Origin: Paraspadella gotoi
Taxonomy: Eukaryota > Chaetognatha
DNA length: 64,000 nt
Direction: 5' to 3'
Assembly: GCA_051294375.1 (NCBI GenBank)
Contig: CM119265.1
Location: 23,304,776-23,368,775 of the forward strand
Position numbers and translations under genes: made by a program. The notes under the pieces were generated by a model. The model worked only from the letters and a program-made list of their open reading frames with translations, did no database searches and had not been told where the DNA came from. Below, piece by piece: positions 21,773 through 33,815 of this stretch (positions are counted from its first letter, which is position 1; the number at the start of each line of letters is the position of its first letter).

Positions 21773-21828
21773 TAGAACCAAACGGTTCACGCCGAGCTAG
21801 CGAGTTGTTTGTAGCGTTAGATGCTACA
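21773..21828 (+). repeat. 56-bp tail of the first LTR family
   Basis: GAACCAAACGGTTCAC to GATGCTACA, identical in layout to the last 56 bases of LTR-1 to LTR-7, joined to the family-2 repeat. The same junction is present in the second block at about 29,990-30,048. Confidence 0.75.
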
Positions 21829-23041
21829 GTTGTTGCTCTTGTGATTCCTGTGATTGCGTTCCTGTTCAAATAAACTCATCACCAAGATTCGTGATTGTCA
21901 CTAAACACTCTGCTAGTCACTAAAAGAGAGGAGTTCCAGCTAGAATATCCGGACCTCTACAGTTGACTCGGATTTTTTCCTACACTGAGGGAAAAAAAGA
22001 GGCAAAGATTAAGCTCTTAACGCAACGGGTAACTCATGGATTACTGGAAGAGTTTCTCTTGAGAAAAACCGAAGCTAAAAACTAATAAGGTAAATTAGCG
22101 AGAAAATAAAAATATTTATTGTAATTCATAAAAATTTTTTTTCATTTATTCATTTATTTACGGATTCTTCATTTAGTTTAAATATTCATTTATTCATTTC
22201 TACTTCATATAGTCAAATACTCAATTGACCAAAAAAATGTTAATAATCCCAATTCAATTGCTCGGTTGATGCCTGGACCAAATTCGAAATCGTAAGAATT
22301 TTTATTTTGAATAATATTAGTATAACATATTTTTAAAGTATGAGATTCAAAGCGATTCAAAGGAATTTTTGACGTCTCGAATCACGCAACATTTGGTCCG
22401 GAATCGGTGGCGATCGGGACACGGTTTCTAGTTCGCGACGGCGTCCACGACGCGCTGGGATAATTTACGTTTTCAAATTATAGATTAACAAACAATTGAT
22501 AAATTAAGACTTCTGACTTCATAATCAGAACATTGAGGGGGCGTGTCACTTTGTAAAGTAAATGATTAGTATTTTTAACTCTTATGTTGACGAAATAATA
22601 AAAAAAAATATGTATTACTGAAAAGCTTTTCCTCATTTATTCATTAAAAAATTTGAATACAAATTGGAAGATACCACTGGCCAATCGATCGTTGTGGTTT
22701 CTTCTACAATGTAGTTATTCATTTATTCATTTACGCAATTTAATCATTTAACTCCTGGTGAGACGAATGGATAATTGTAAATACCGTTGTCACTTGACCT
22801 AAAGTAATCGCCTGTTCTATTGTTTGATTGATAGAATTAGATGACCAATCAAATCATGAATGGATCATAGAGATGGTTTCGCTCGGCATCGTGGTCCCTT
22901 ACAAAAATTCTTTTTGTTCGGGTTTTGCCAAAACTTTTATTAAAATATATGTTTTAATTTTTCAAGGCGCTTTTGCTTTTTTTTTTTCCTTTTTTTTTAC
23001 ACGCTATACCCGCTCATTCCCGGGCGACACCTGCCGTTCAG

Positions 23042-23189
23042 ATGGGGAAGACGCGGACGATGATCGTGAGGCAGACGCCCTACACTTTGGACGGCGTCGA
23101 CGATCGACTGGTTCGCCCGTGGCGGGAAGTCAGGCCCAAGCTGGAGAAGTGGCTGGAGAGACAGCTCAGTGAGGAGAGGGATGTACGGC
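23042..23189 (+). CDS. Probable upstream exon of the WD-repeat gene
   Basis: After the acceptor CCTGCCGTTCAG the frame reads MGKTRTMIVRQTPYTLDG, VDDRLVRPWREVRPKLEKWL, ERQLSEERD. An end at 23,189 (weak donor GTTGAA) fits the phase of the next exon; GTACGG at 23,183 is the alternative but leaves a phase mismatch. The start Met directly after the acceptor may be the real start or internal. A second copy at 31,296-31,440 is corrupted by indels. Confidence 0.5.
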
Positions 23190-24165
23190 GTTGAATGGGC
23201 TGGAGAAAGAGGTGGAATGAAAGGGCTGGAGAAAGAGGTGGTGAATGAATGGCTGGAGAAAGAGGTGGAATGAATTGGCTGGAGAAAGAGGTGGATGAAT
23301 GGACTGGAGAAAGAGGTGGAAAATGAATGGCCTGGAAAAAGAGTGGAATAATGGGCTGGAGAAAAGAGGTGGAATGAATGGCTGGAAGAAAGAGTGGAAT
23401 GAATGGCCTGGAGAAAGAGGTGGAATGAATGGGCTGGAAGAAAGAGGTGGAATGAATGGACGGAGAAAGAGGTGGAAATGAATGGTTGGAGAAAGAGGTG
23501 GAATGAATGGGCTGGAGAAAGAGGTGGAATGAATGGCTGGAGAAAAAGGTGGAATGAATGGCTGGAGAAGAGGTGAATGAAATGGGCTGGAAAAGAGGTG
23601 GAATGAATGGCTGGAGAAAGAGGTGGAATGAATGGGCTGGAAAAAGAGGGTGGAATGAATGGGCTGGAGAAAGAGGTGGATTGAAATGGGCTGAAGAAAG
23701 AGGTGGGAATGAATTGGGCTGGGAGAGAGGTGGAATGAATGGGCTGGAGAAAGAGGGTGGAAATGAATTGGCTGGAGAAAAGAGGTGGAATGAAATGGGC
23801 TGGAAGAAAGAGTGTGGAAAATGAATGGGGCTTGAAGAAAGAGGTGGAATGAATGGGCTTGGAGAAAAGAAAGTGGGAATGAAATTGGGCTGGAGAAAGA
23901 GGTGGAAATGAAATGGCTGAGAAAGAGGTGGAATGAATGGGCTGGAGAAAGAGGTGGAATGAATGCTTGAGGTGAAGACTGGAGAAAGAGGTGGAATGAA
24001 TGGCTGGAAGAAAGAGGTGGAATGAATGGCCTGGAGAAAGAGGTGCGAATGAATGGGCGGAGAAAGAGGTGGAATGAATGGGCGCTGAGAAAGAGGTGGA
24101 ATGATTGTCTGGAGAAAGAGGTGGAATGAATGGGCTGGAGAAAGAGGTGGAATTGAAAATAAAAG
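23190..24165. repeat. 26-bp minisatellite (GGCTGGAGAAAGAGGTGGAATGAATG)
   Basis: About 37 imperfect units. The unit resembles exon sequence just upstream (AAGCTGGAGAAGTGGCTGGAG), so the array may have grown from the exon end. The second copy of the segment has only about 13 units (31,445-31,790). Confidence 0.95.
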
Positions 24166-24384
24166 TGAAGAAGTGATAAAAGTTATCTGGGGAAAGATTT
24201 AAATGAAAATGGGCTGAGGAGAGAGCTTGAAGGATTGTTTCGGCTAGCGTGGGGAACGGTCAGGGGAGAGTGAAAAGACGAATGAAAGGAAATATGAAAT
24301 GAAATGACAAATGATGAATTGGGAGAAGATGAGAGCGAGAACTCCGTCCACCCAACTCAAACCCTCCAACGCTCCGTCGCCAAG

Positions 24385-24576
24385 GAACCCCGGAGCAAAT
24401 CAACGACGCCATAGACGCGATCCGCGGCAAGAAGGACGTGGAGGCGTTGACGAAGAAGTTGAAGTATTTCTACGGACCCAAGACCGTCTATTACGGCGTG
24501 AGGGAGTCGACGAACATGCGGACCGACGCCGCTAAAGTCGCCATCAAGTGTTTCTGTTATGAGAAGCGAGGCTTGG
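24385..24576 (+). CDS. Probable upstream exon of the WD-repeat gene
   Basis: Acceptor GCCAAG, donor GTGAGA. The translation reads TPEQINDAIDAIRGKKDVEA, LTKKLKYFYGPKTVYYGV, RESTNMRTDAAKVAIKCFCY, EKRGL. It ends in phase 1, which fits the exon at 33,816 (two leading bases), giving RGL-E-IIFVIHG across the junction. It is also present at about 31,990-32,165, where a missing G shifts the donor. Confidence 0.6.
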
Positions 24577-24624
24577 GTGAGAGAGCACAGTGATCGAAAT
24601 GAGGTTTTTTCTCGGAAAAACTAT

Positions 24625-24649
24625 NNNNNNNNNNNNNNNNNNNNNNNNN
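24625..24649. other. Assembly gap (N)
   Basis: 25-N placeholder between the duplicated host segment and an integrase fragment. Confidence 1.
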
Positions 24650-25110
24650 AAAGAGAGAGATTTTAGACAGTCACAGTATGCAAAAAGATGGTTGCAAAGC
24701 TTCCTGACGTCGAGTTATTCGACAAATGGGCTTACTACGATTTGGAGCTAGTACTCCCACTTTCAAAGAAGGAGATCGAGTCTCTATCGAAAATACTAAC
24801 TTACAGCCCACTGAGTCCGATATTTTTTTTTTTGTTAGCGCCCAGTTCTACAAGGACCATTTGTCATCACTAGGAAACTGAGTGACTGTAAACTATGTAT
24901 CTGCCCAGATGGTAAGAGTGACGGATCGGCAGAACTGGCCGCAAGAATGCCGAGTGGTCTCCATGCAATATCAAAACTGATTGCGGATTCCGTCGAATTC
25001 TACCCGAAAGAGGTGAAAAGCGGGAATGAAAACAGAACCTTCCGGTGAGAGAAAAATCCCGTTCAATTTACAAGACTAAGATCTAATAAATGAACGAAAT
25101 GAGCGGGATT
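24650..25110 (+). pseudogene. Integrase C-terminal fragment, copy C
   Basis: Indel-rich copy of 44,410-44,871: QSQ(V).K(A)VAKLPDVEL, AYYDLE, TPTFKEGDR-like and RKLSD blocks are recognisable across frame changes. It lies left of antisense gene copy C, the same order as in element D. Confidence 0.8.
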
Positions 25111-25329
25111 TAGCATGAAAATAATTTCTAACTGCCGATAGATAAAGTACGGTAAGAAGTTTGGAATGTAAAATTAATATAAAAAACGGGGGCAAAAAAA
25201 TCACAACAGTAAAAGACAATGGGAAAAAGTAAATTGGTCTAAAACTAACATAGTAAAACTGCTAACAATAACAATTAAACGTTTTAATATAAAGTGAAAT
25301 AGTAAACAAAAAGGAAAATATTAAAGAGA

Positions 25330-28300
25330 TGAATAGCGTTCCGGCGGGACTTCCGGCGCACGCCTCAGAGAACCGACGAGGAGTGCGGAGGTGGTGGTGG
25401 CGCCGGGGCGGGCGGTCGCGCGGCGATGGGCTGGAGATCAACCAGACCTCAATCTGCGCCCGCCCCTCCGAGATTCGTCCTCAGTGAACCGCAGTCGATG
25501 GCCGCTGGGATCATGGAATCTCGGCGACCAGACGCTGAAATGGCACGAGAAAGTGGCGTCGAGCTGCAAAGCGTCTCGATGCCGCTACGCTCGGCCCGAC
25601 CACGCGAGAGGATGACGAGGAGGACGATGACGCTCATGAGATCGCCAGCGGTGGAAAACAAATGCCTCCTCTCTGAGAAAAGCGAAAAAATCAGTTTAAT
25701 ATAAAATAAATAAAAAAGGAGAATTGAACATATATGTAAAGATAATAAAATTTTAAAACTGAACAGTAGAAAGATTGCCAAGAATGTTCCAGTCTTACCG
25801 AGAAATTCAGGCGCGCGTCGTGGGGACGGTGGCGGACCCTGGCGGGGCCGCGTAAAACGGGAGAGCAAGCAGAAGCCGGGCGTGCCTGCCGTCTCAGAAC
25901 GCGTCCCACCGGCGCTCGTCGTCGTCGAAGTCGCTCGCTCGCGTCCCGTCCGTCTCCGTCGTTCCTCGCCCTTCGCGCGATGCCCGTCGTCGTCGTCGCT
26001 TCGTCGACATCGGTCTCAGCCGTTCGTCGTTCCGCAACCAGTCGTGTCGCCATCGTTGTTCGTTAAGAGGAGCAGGGGTCGACTAAGATGATTTGAAGGT
26101 CGTACCCCATCCCTTCACTGGATGAAAAAACAAAAGCAAAGAAAGAACATAAAAAATAATAAAAAGTCGGCGAAAACAATAACATTGGTAATAGGTTGAT
26201 AGACACTAAGAACGAATTTTACCTCTTCTAGCTTGTAGTCATGGGGCAGAGGTCCTCCGGCCGCCCCGTCCAGAAGTTGTAAACAATGCCGTCGAGATCC
26301 CGGTTGAGGAGGGTGAGTCACCCTTCAAGAGAGAAAGGCAAGTCAGTCACAGGGTTCGATTCCGAGGTGGGAGACGGGGGCCATTGCACGATGCGAGCGG
26401 AGCGTGATGGAAGCGCCGGATGGCCGAGAGAGGCCGGATGAAGTACAGGCCCTCCACATCTGCGTCGATCCAGGATCGGACGCGACGGCCCGGAGGGCCG
26501 ACTCCGCGTCAGTCAATCCAGTGGATGAGGGGAGTTAGCCAGTAGTTGGATCGCTCCATGTGCGGGGGCGGAAGAGGAAAGATACCTGACATGGAAAAGA
26601 CTACAGAACGAAATGCCCTCGCGGCGGGGGAGACTCTCTGGGGACGATGGGAACCGCCGAAAGGTGATCTCCGGAACAGAGGTCTCGGAACGGAGGGCTT
26701 CGTAGGATGAGATCGTCTCCTGAGCGATAAGATATTACAATGACGAGGAGGACGTCAGGAGTCATGCGAAAAGAGCGAGAGCATGACGCCTCCATACGAA
26801 GAGATAGAGAGGCGTCGGCAGAGCAGCGAAGGCGGAGTGACCTCACTTCACTGCAAACATTCGCAGGCGGTCGACGGCGTTTTGGGCGGGAATTCTGCAA
26901 AGAATAGTTTCTGGCGGGATGCGAGCTCGCGCGCCGATTGGAGTCTGATGGAGGCGGGCGAAGAGATCCGAGTTTGAGGTCCGAGTCCGGAGAGTTGGAC
27001 GCTCAGATCCCTCTCCCTGAAAGAAGTTGATAGGGAGTTCGCGGGATGCGATCAGGGGATGGGTGTGAGGCATTCAACTCAACCCCCCCTGGTCCCGAAG
27101 AATATCCCCGAGGAGAAAGTTGGTATTCACCAGGTCTCAGGCCACCCACTCCTATTTCCCCGAAGGTGGAGTAACGGGGGAGCAGGGTGGCGCCACGGTG
27201 AATCGAGAAACTGGCGCCGAGTCAGAAGTGGGGGCGTGGAAGGCGCGCAGACCGGGTCCGGGATGGCATTGGAAGGTGTTGGTACCTAAGAGTAAAGAGA
27301 AAAGAAACTTAATGAAAAAAAGAAATGGATAAATTGTAAACAAAGCATAAACAATGATGAGAATTCTGAAATAAACATACGGGAAAGGGGGGTCCTCCGA
27401 GTGGAAGATACGTGCTTGGTTCCTATCTCGAAAGGTGCCAGCGTGGGAAAAGGCGGAGCGTTGAGAGCCGAGGGGAGCGAACGGAGTCATCATGGGGTAC
27501 CCGAGATCCAAGGGAACCGCCGAAAATCCACTGATCCCACTACGGAATTGACGCCGGCGTCCTCCGGAAATGACGGGCGCGGTGTAGGAGCCGAACGAAC
27601 CACGGCTCCACACCAAGAATGCTGGGAGCGCGGGAAGGATACCCACATAGTTTCCCGCGGAGCCGATGCGAGCCCCGCAGATCCTCGGTGCACCCGGACG
27701 GGCGGATCCCTGTCGACGCGCCACCCGATGTGGGGAAGAACAGGGGAAACGGCGTCGACGCCCGGTAGCTGAATAAGTAGAAAGGAAATCGAAATAGAAA
27801 AGTTGAGAGGATGACAGAAGATACAATTATTTTAACTTGAGAGTCAAAGTTAAAAGTCAAGTTAAGGATAAATATAATTTTAAATCGATTTCAAATTGAA
27901 ACAAAGTTTAAGAGAGTGAGGTCGAATGAATGTGTTTTAAACAAAATATCAAGAAAAGCTTCACCACAGTCCCGAAACGAAGCCGCGCCGAGGTATACGG
28001 ATCCTGGGGGGATCCCCGCACCCGACGTTGCATCTCCTCTATAACGAATAGAGGAGGATGGCGCAGTGGCAGGTCTGGCGTTCTCGAGCGACGAAGACCC
28101 CCGCGCCTAGGGCATGCGGCGGGTGAGACGCAGCTCGAGGGTCAGAACCTCCGTATGGAGCGAGGAGTGTAGGAGCCCAGAAGTACCCAGGCGCGGGCCG
28201 AATATGGATCAGACATAAGAAGTTTGAGAAAATGAGGGAGACAGACCCAACGCGAGTTGTTTGCGGTCCTGGACCTCGACAGGGCGTTGCCGAGAGGCGT

Positions 28301-29146
28301 GGGGGAGAAGTGCCGGCCGGCGCGAGGGGCGTAACAACTCTGGAATGTCCAGAGGAGCACCATTTCAATCGTCGAGGGCCGGATGGCCAGACACGAGCGA
28401 AGAATACTACTACCCTGTGAGCCGCCGCCATGAACTGGAAAAAGCAGAACGGAAAGTGGGGACTCTTTAAAAGAGAGGAATAAAACAAAAGGACATCGAA
28501 AAAAATTAGAAATACAAATGAAGCACGAAGTAACCAGTATTGTAATAACATACCAAATAAAAAAGGCTTAAAAATAAAAAACGAATTCTTAAAAAAAAAA
28601 TGTCGTATGTCGAATTGTAATCAATATGAATAATCAGGATTATTCCTGTTATTGGACATACCATATTATCCAATATTATTGTCACGTGATTTAATAATCT
28701 CTTTGTTTAGAGTGAGCGTAGTTAACAAAGGAGAGCTCTCTTCTCCAAAAAAAGGATTTCTCGAACATTCCGTTTCGGATCGAATCTTGTCTCTTAATTA
28801 ATTATTACTATTAATTTTGATTAATCGATTGAATCATTTTCATCTTTTAATCATTTCAACATAAATGTTCGTGTTGTCATTATTATCAATAGTAGCTATC
28901 AAACATCTTTCAAGTTTTTGACTAGCATGGAACTTATTTATTGTTATCCATAACAACCTTATTATACAAACTTAACTAGCGCCCACAAATATCAAAATTA
29001 ATGTTATATTTGTTTTAACAATGCCTAACTAATTTGTTTAATACTGTTAACTTGACCCTTAACGAATGTATTGAACTTACATGAGCAGGCGAAGCCAGCG
29101 AGCAAGGCCCAAAACGAATGAGCCGAAAGGTGAGAAATGAGGCATG
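25330..29146 (-). pseudogene. Retroelement antisense gene, copy C (indel-rich)
   Basis: All six exon equivalents are present in the family order: exon 1 near 29,146-29,080 (MPHFSPFGSFVLGLARWL), exon 2 near 28,440-27,965, exon 3 near 27,770-27,390, exon 4 near 27,285-26,230, exon 5 near 26,118-25,800 and a last exon near 25,690-25,340 with a hydrophobic stretch MSVIVLLVIL. Single-base insertions and deletions occur every few tens of bases relative to copies B and D, so no exon translates cleanly. The density looks more like unpolished sequence than decay. Confidence 0.6.
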
Positions 29147-29227
29147 ATGAGGTAGCCGGGAGAAAAATAAATGATAATCTACGTGAGGGGAAAGTTTGTT
29201 GCGAGGCGAAAATGAAAACTGCAGTGA

Positions 29228-29418
29228 AAGTGATCTTACCGCCATTTAAATCAGCCGTTGGCATCTCCCTCAACCGATACTTTCATAGAGTTACTTGGGT
29301 GGACAGGTTGAAACCAATGAGGTGAATACGCCATTTTGACGCCATCCGTAATAAACGATGAGATCGGGAAACTCCGTTTCCTTCGCTGAGGAACACTGTT
29401 TTTTCTGCCGGCGGAGGG
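29228..29418 (-). promoter_or_regulatory. Antisense promoter segment, copy C (degraded)
   Basis: Homologous to 51,165-51,349. TATA-like ATTTAAA is altered by an inserted base, and the polypurine tract reads GGCGGAGGG (29,410-29,418). Confidence 0.6.
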
Positions 29419-29860
29419 TGTAAAGATTCGAGAAGAGAGAGGGAGGTTCAAAGAGAGGAACGGAGATGGAAAGAGGAAAGGCGGACGCCCAGCGCGAGTC
29501 GCGCGAGAGTCGCTCGCACGCTTTTTCGGACGGAAAAAGAAAGGAGATAGAGACAGGAAATAGAAGGATGGAGAAATATAAAAGGTGAAGGAAAAAGGAG
29601 AGCGGCAAGAGCAGAAAGTAGAGTAAGAGGGAAGACTTAGAGACAGTAAACCAAGAGAGAATAAAAGTCACGTATTAAGCCCCACGCTGGCTGTATTAAA
29701 ATTTCATCTTTTTGTATTATCTACATTGATAGAATTAAAATAAAACAACATAACCACTGCAAAACTACCTTCTTCCTTTCTAATAATATTCACGTTGGAA
29801 CCAAACGCGTTCCTTCGAGCTCAAGCGAGCTTTGGTTATCTGAAGCGTTAGAATGCTACA
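29419..29860 (+). mobile_element. 3' LTR of element C (LTR-5)
   Basis: TGTAAAGATTCG to AATGCTACA, with indels relative to other copies. Confidence 0.8.
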
Positions 29861-30048
29861 CGATCTGGAGTGAGGGTGTAGACGTGAGGCGAGACTCGAG
29901 AATTCTGGAAGACGAAGAGGAGAAGAAAGCGAGAAGACGAGAGCTGGGAGGACGGAGAGAGACAGAGGCCTATTCCTTAATTTGACTTTAGACCAAAACG
30001 GTTCACCCCGAATGCTAGCGAGTTGTTTAGTAGCGTTAGAGTGCTACA
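29861..30048. repeat. Partial family-2 repeat plus 56-bp LTR tail
   Basis: Corresponds to 21,660-21,828 and marks the left end of the second duplicated host segment. Confidence 0.75.
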
Positions 30049-32220
30049 GTTGTTGCTCTTGTGATTCCTGTGAATTGCGTTCCTGTCAAAATAACTGCAT
30101 CACCAAGATTCGTGATTGTCATAAACACTCTGCTAGTCACGTAAAATAGAGAGGAGTTCCAGCTAGAATATTCCGGACCTCTACAGGTTGACTCGGATTT
30201 GTTTCCCTAACCTAGAGGGAAAAAAAGAGAGAGCAAAGTAGTGAAGGCTCTTAACAGCTACGGGTACATCATGGATTACCTGGGAGAGTTTCTCTCTAGA
30301 AGAAAAACCGAAAGACCTAAAAATATCACAGGTGGTAAATTAGCGAGAAATAAAAATATTTATTGTAATTTCATAAAAATTTTTTTCAATTTATTCATTT
30401 ATTTACAGGATTCTTCTTTCAGTTTAATATATTCATATTATTCATTTCTACTTACTCATTTAGTTCAAATACTCAATTGAACAAAAAAATGTTAATAATC
30501 CAATTCAATTTGCTCGGTTGATGGCCTGGACCAAATTCGAAATCGTAAGAATTTTTATTTTGAATAATATTAGTATAACAAATTTTTAAAGTAATGAGAT
30601 TCAAAAGCGATTCAAAGGAATTTTTGACGTCTCGAATCACGCAAACTTTGGTCCGGATCGGTGGCGATCGGACCGGTATTCTAAGTTCGCGACGGCGTCC
30701 ACGACGCGCTGGGATAATTTACGTTTTCAAATTATAGATTAACAAACAATTGATAAATTAAGACTTCTGACTTCATAATCAGAACATTGAGGGGGGGTGT
30801 CACTTTGTAAAGTAAATGATAGTATTTTTAACATCTTATGTTGACGAAATAATAAAAAAAAATATGTATTACTGAAAAGCTTTTCCTCATTTATTCATTA
30901 AAAAATTTGAATACAAATTGGAAGATACCACTGGCCAATCGATCGTTGTGGTTTCTTCTACAATGCTAGTTATTATTTATTCATTTACGCAATTTAATCA
31001 TTTAACTCCTTGAGACGAATGGATAATTGTAAATACCGTTGTCACTTGACCTAAAAGTAATCGCCTGTTCTTTGTTTGATTGATAGAATTAGATGACCAA
31101 TCAAATCATGAATGGATCATAGAGATGGTTTCGCTCGGCATCGTGGTCCCTTACAAAAATTCTTTTTGTTCGGGTTTTGCAAAACTTTTATTAAATATAT
31201 GTTTTAAATTTTTCAAGGCGCTTTTGCTTTTTTTTTTTCCTTTTTTTTTTTAACACGCTATACCCGCTCATTCCCGGGCGACACCTGCCGTTCAGATGGG
31301 GAAGACGCGGACGATGATCGTGAGGCAGACGCCCTACAACTTTGGTACGCGTGTACGATCGACTCGGTTCGCCGTGGGGGAAGTCAGCCCAAGCTGGAGA
31401 AGTGGCTGGAGAGACAGTTCAGTGAGGAGAGGGATGTACGGCGTTAATGGGCTTGGAAGAAAGAGGTGGAATGAAGGCTGGAGAAAGAGGTGAATGAAGG
31501 GCTGAGAAAGAGGTGGAATGAATGGCTGAGAAAGAGGTGGAATGAATGGGCTGGAGAAAGAGGTGGAATGAATGGCTGGAGAAAGAGGTGGAATGAATTG
31601 GGCTGGAGAAAATGGTGGAATGAATATGGCTGGAGAAAGAGGTGGAAATGAATGCTGTAGAAAGAGGTGGAATGAATGGGCTGAGAAAGAGGTGGAATCT
31701 GGAGAGAGTGGAAGCTGCGAGAAGAGGTGTCCGAATGAATGGGCTGGAGAAAGAGGTGAGAATGGGGTGAGAAAAATGAAGAAATAAAAGTGAAGAATGA
31801 TAAAAGTTAATCTGGGGAAAGATTTAATGAAATGGGCTGAGAGAGAGCTTGAAAGGATTGTTTCGTCTAGCGTGGGGAACGGTCAGTGGGAGAGTGAAAA
31901 GACGAATGAAGGATTATGAAATGAAAATGATGAATGGGAGAAATGAGAGCGAGAATCGTCCCATAAACTCACGCTCGTCGCCAAGAACGCGGACAAATCA
32001 TATCGACGCCATAGACGCGATCGCGGGTCAGAAGGACGTGGAGGCGTTGACGAAGAAGTTGAAGTATTTCTACGGACCCAAGACGTCTATTACGGCGTGA
32101 GGAGTCGACGAACATGGCGGACCGACGCCGCTAAGTCGCCCATCAAGTGTTTCTGTTATGAGAAGCGAGGCTTGGTGAGAGAGCACAGTGATGAAATAGA
32201 GTTTTTTTCGGAAAACTATG
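30049..32220 (+). repeat. Duplicated host segment, copy 2
   Basis: Second copy of 21,829-24,620 with many 1-2 base indels and a shorter minisatellite (31,445-31,790). Beyond 32,220 the sequence is unique and leads into the WD-repeat gene, so this copy is the one in natural continuity with it. Confidence 0.85.
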
Positions 32221-33660
32221 CCAATAGTGCATTTAGTTGATTTTTAGTAGGCTGTTATATTGTAAGTAGTTATTATTTAAAAAACTTATATCGTTACCTT
32301 AATTTAATGGTAAATATTTTGTATGATTTTTTAATTTTGGTAAAGAGAAAATATTTCTATCATGTGTTTCTTTGATCATTTTCTGAATTTTTTTTAGTTA
32401 AAAACAGTAAGAGACAATTCTAAACACTAAATTTCCTATTGATTAATCATTATCTAAATGTTTTTTTAGTTTCCATCAACAGCTTTCCAGTTAATATTAT
32501 TTTAAATTTCCTTCACAAAAATTTTCATGGCCTTTATAATTAGGCAGTCATCATAAAACATGCCAATAAAGGGATTATGGAATTGATGATTAAGAAATAT
32601 GTATAGAGTGATTTCAGAAGCAGTAAGATTTCGTCGAACTGTCGATCGCGCGATCTCTCTCGAGATTTGTAGCGCGATCTCTCTCGAGTTTGTCGCGCGA
32701 TTCCGAGCGTGAGAATTAAAGTTCGATATGAAAAAGTAGTAATATCGAAGGAAAGTCCCGATAATAATCGAATAAAGGCTAAAATAAGCAAAAGCGACTG
32801 ATCACATTCAGCGCGAAAAAATAAGTGACGCGTCCCCCGGCAGCAGCAGTGTCGTCGCAGCGTTAATGATAATTGGATTCAATTATGTTTCTTTCTTCAT
32901 TTATCATTTTTTTGCTTTTTTTTTCTCCATGTTATAATTGTCCTAGTTAAGAACTAAGGTTTTTCTTTTTTTAAATTAAAAATTTCTTTAAAAGAAATAT
33001 TGTACAAAATAAATTAGTTGTATCGATTTTGGTAAAAAAATTATTTCAAAAGTCATTTGGTTATAACTAACCATGCGGACACGGCGGACAAAAAGTCAAA
33101 TATGGGGAGCTTCTGATATGATGAATCATTAAATGCAGTGGAAATGGCCGTGTTCCGCGTGCTTCCATATAGACTTTAGGCTAGTATTTGAAAACTTATA
33201 TACAGTAAAATGGCTGTTCAAGCAATTTATAATTCAGCTCCATGGCAAACTATCCAGTTATTGACAATGAGTAAAAAAAATTAGTTTTATATGTTAAAAT
33301 GTCTTACAAATAACAAAACAAAGTGAGCTCCAAAAAAAGAAAAGCCTAATATCTTCCGATATGAATAATTTTTACAACCCGATAACACAAGACAGTGTTC
33401 TTGTGATTCACCTGGACGGATTAAACATTAAATTATTAACATATGATGTACACCCTTTTCCGAGTAAAAAAAATTATTCGATGACTGTGGAGAGGGAGAG
33501 AGAGATTCAGATTCAGACAATTTGTAGGATTAAATATACAGAATAATACTTTGGTGTTACAACCGAAAGGTTGTGAATAGAAGGCTTCTAGTTGCGGCGA
33601 CATGCTGAGCCTGCTTGCTGTTGGACACTTTCCCTTACTATTGTAACTATTATTTCTCTT
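32221..33660. other. Intron-like AT-rich sequence
   Basis: No supported exon. A small repeat of gcgcgatctctctcgag type lies at about 32,643-32,700. Confidence 0.5.
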
Positions 33661-33806
33661 TATACTCTCTCTCTCTTTCTCTCTTTCTCTCCTCTCTCTC
33701 TTCTCTCTCACTCTCTTCTCAATCTCTTTCACTCTCTTCTTCTTCTCTCTCTCTCTCTCTCTTTCACTCTCTCTCTCTCTCTCCCTCTCTCCCTCTCTCT
33801 CTCTCC
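33661..33806. repeat. CT-rich simple repeat before an exon
   Basis: CT/CTT tract that runs into the acceptor of the exon at 33,816 and effectively serves as its polypyrimidine tract. Confidence 0.9.
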
Positions 33807-33815
33807 ACAAAACAG

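Larger units (their letters stand above)
21829..24620 (+). repeat. Duplicated host segment, copy 1
   Basis: Matches 30,049-32,220 almost throughout, from GTTGTTGCTCTTGTGATTCC to the exon ending GAGAAGCGAGGCTTGG. The copies differ mainly by scattered single-base indels and in the length of a 26-bp minisatellite. It includes two likely exons of the large plus-strand gene. Between 21,829 and about 22,830 nothing else is seen. Confidence 0.85.
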
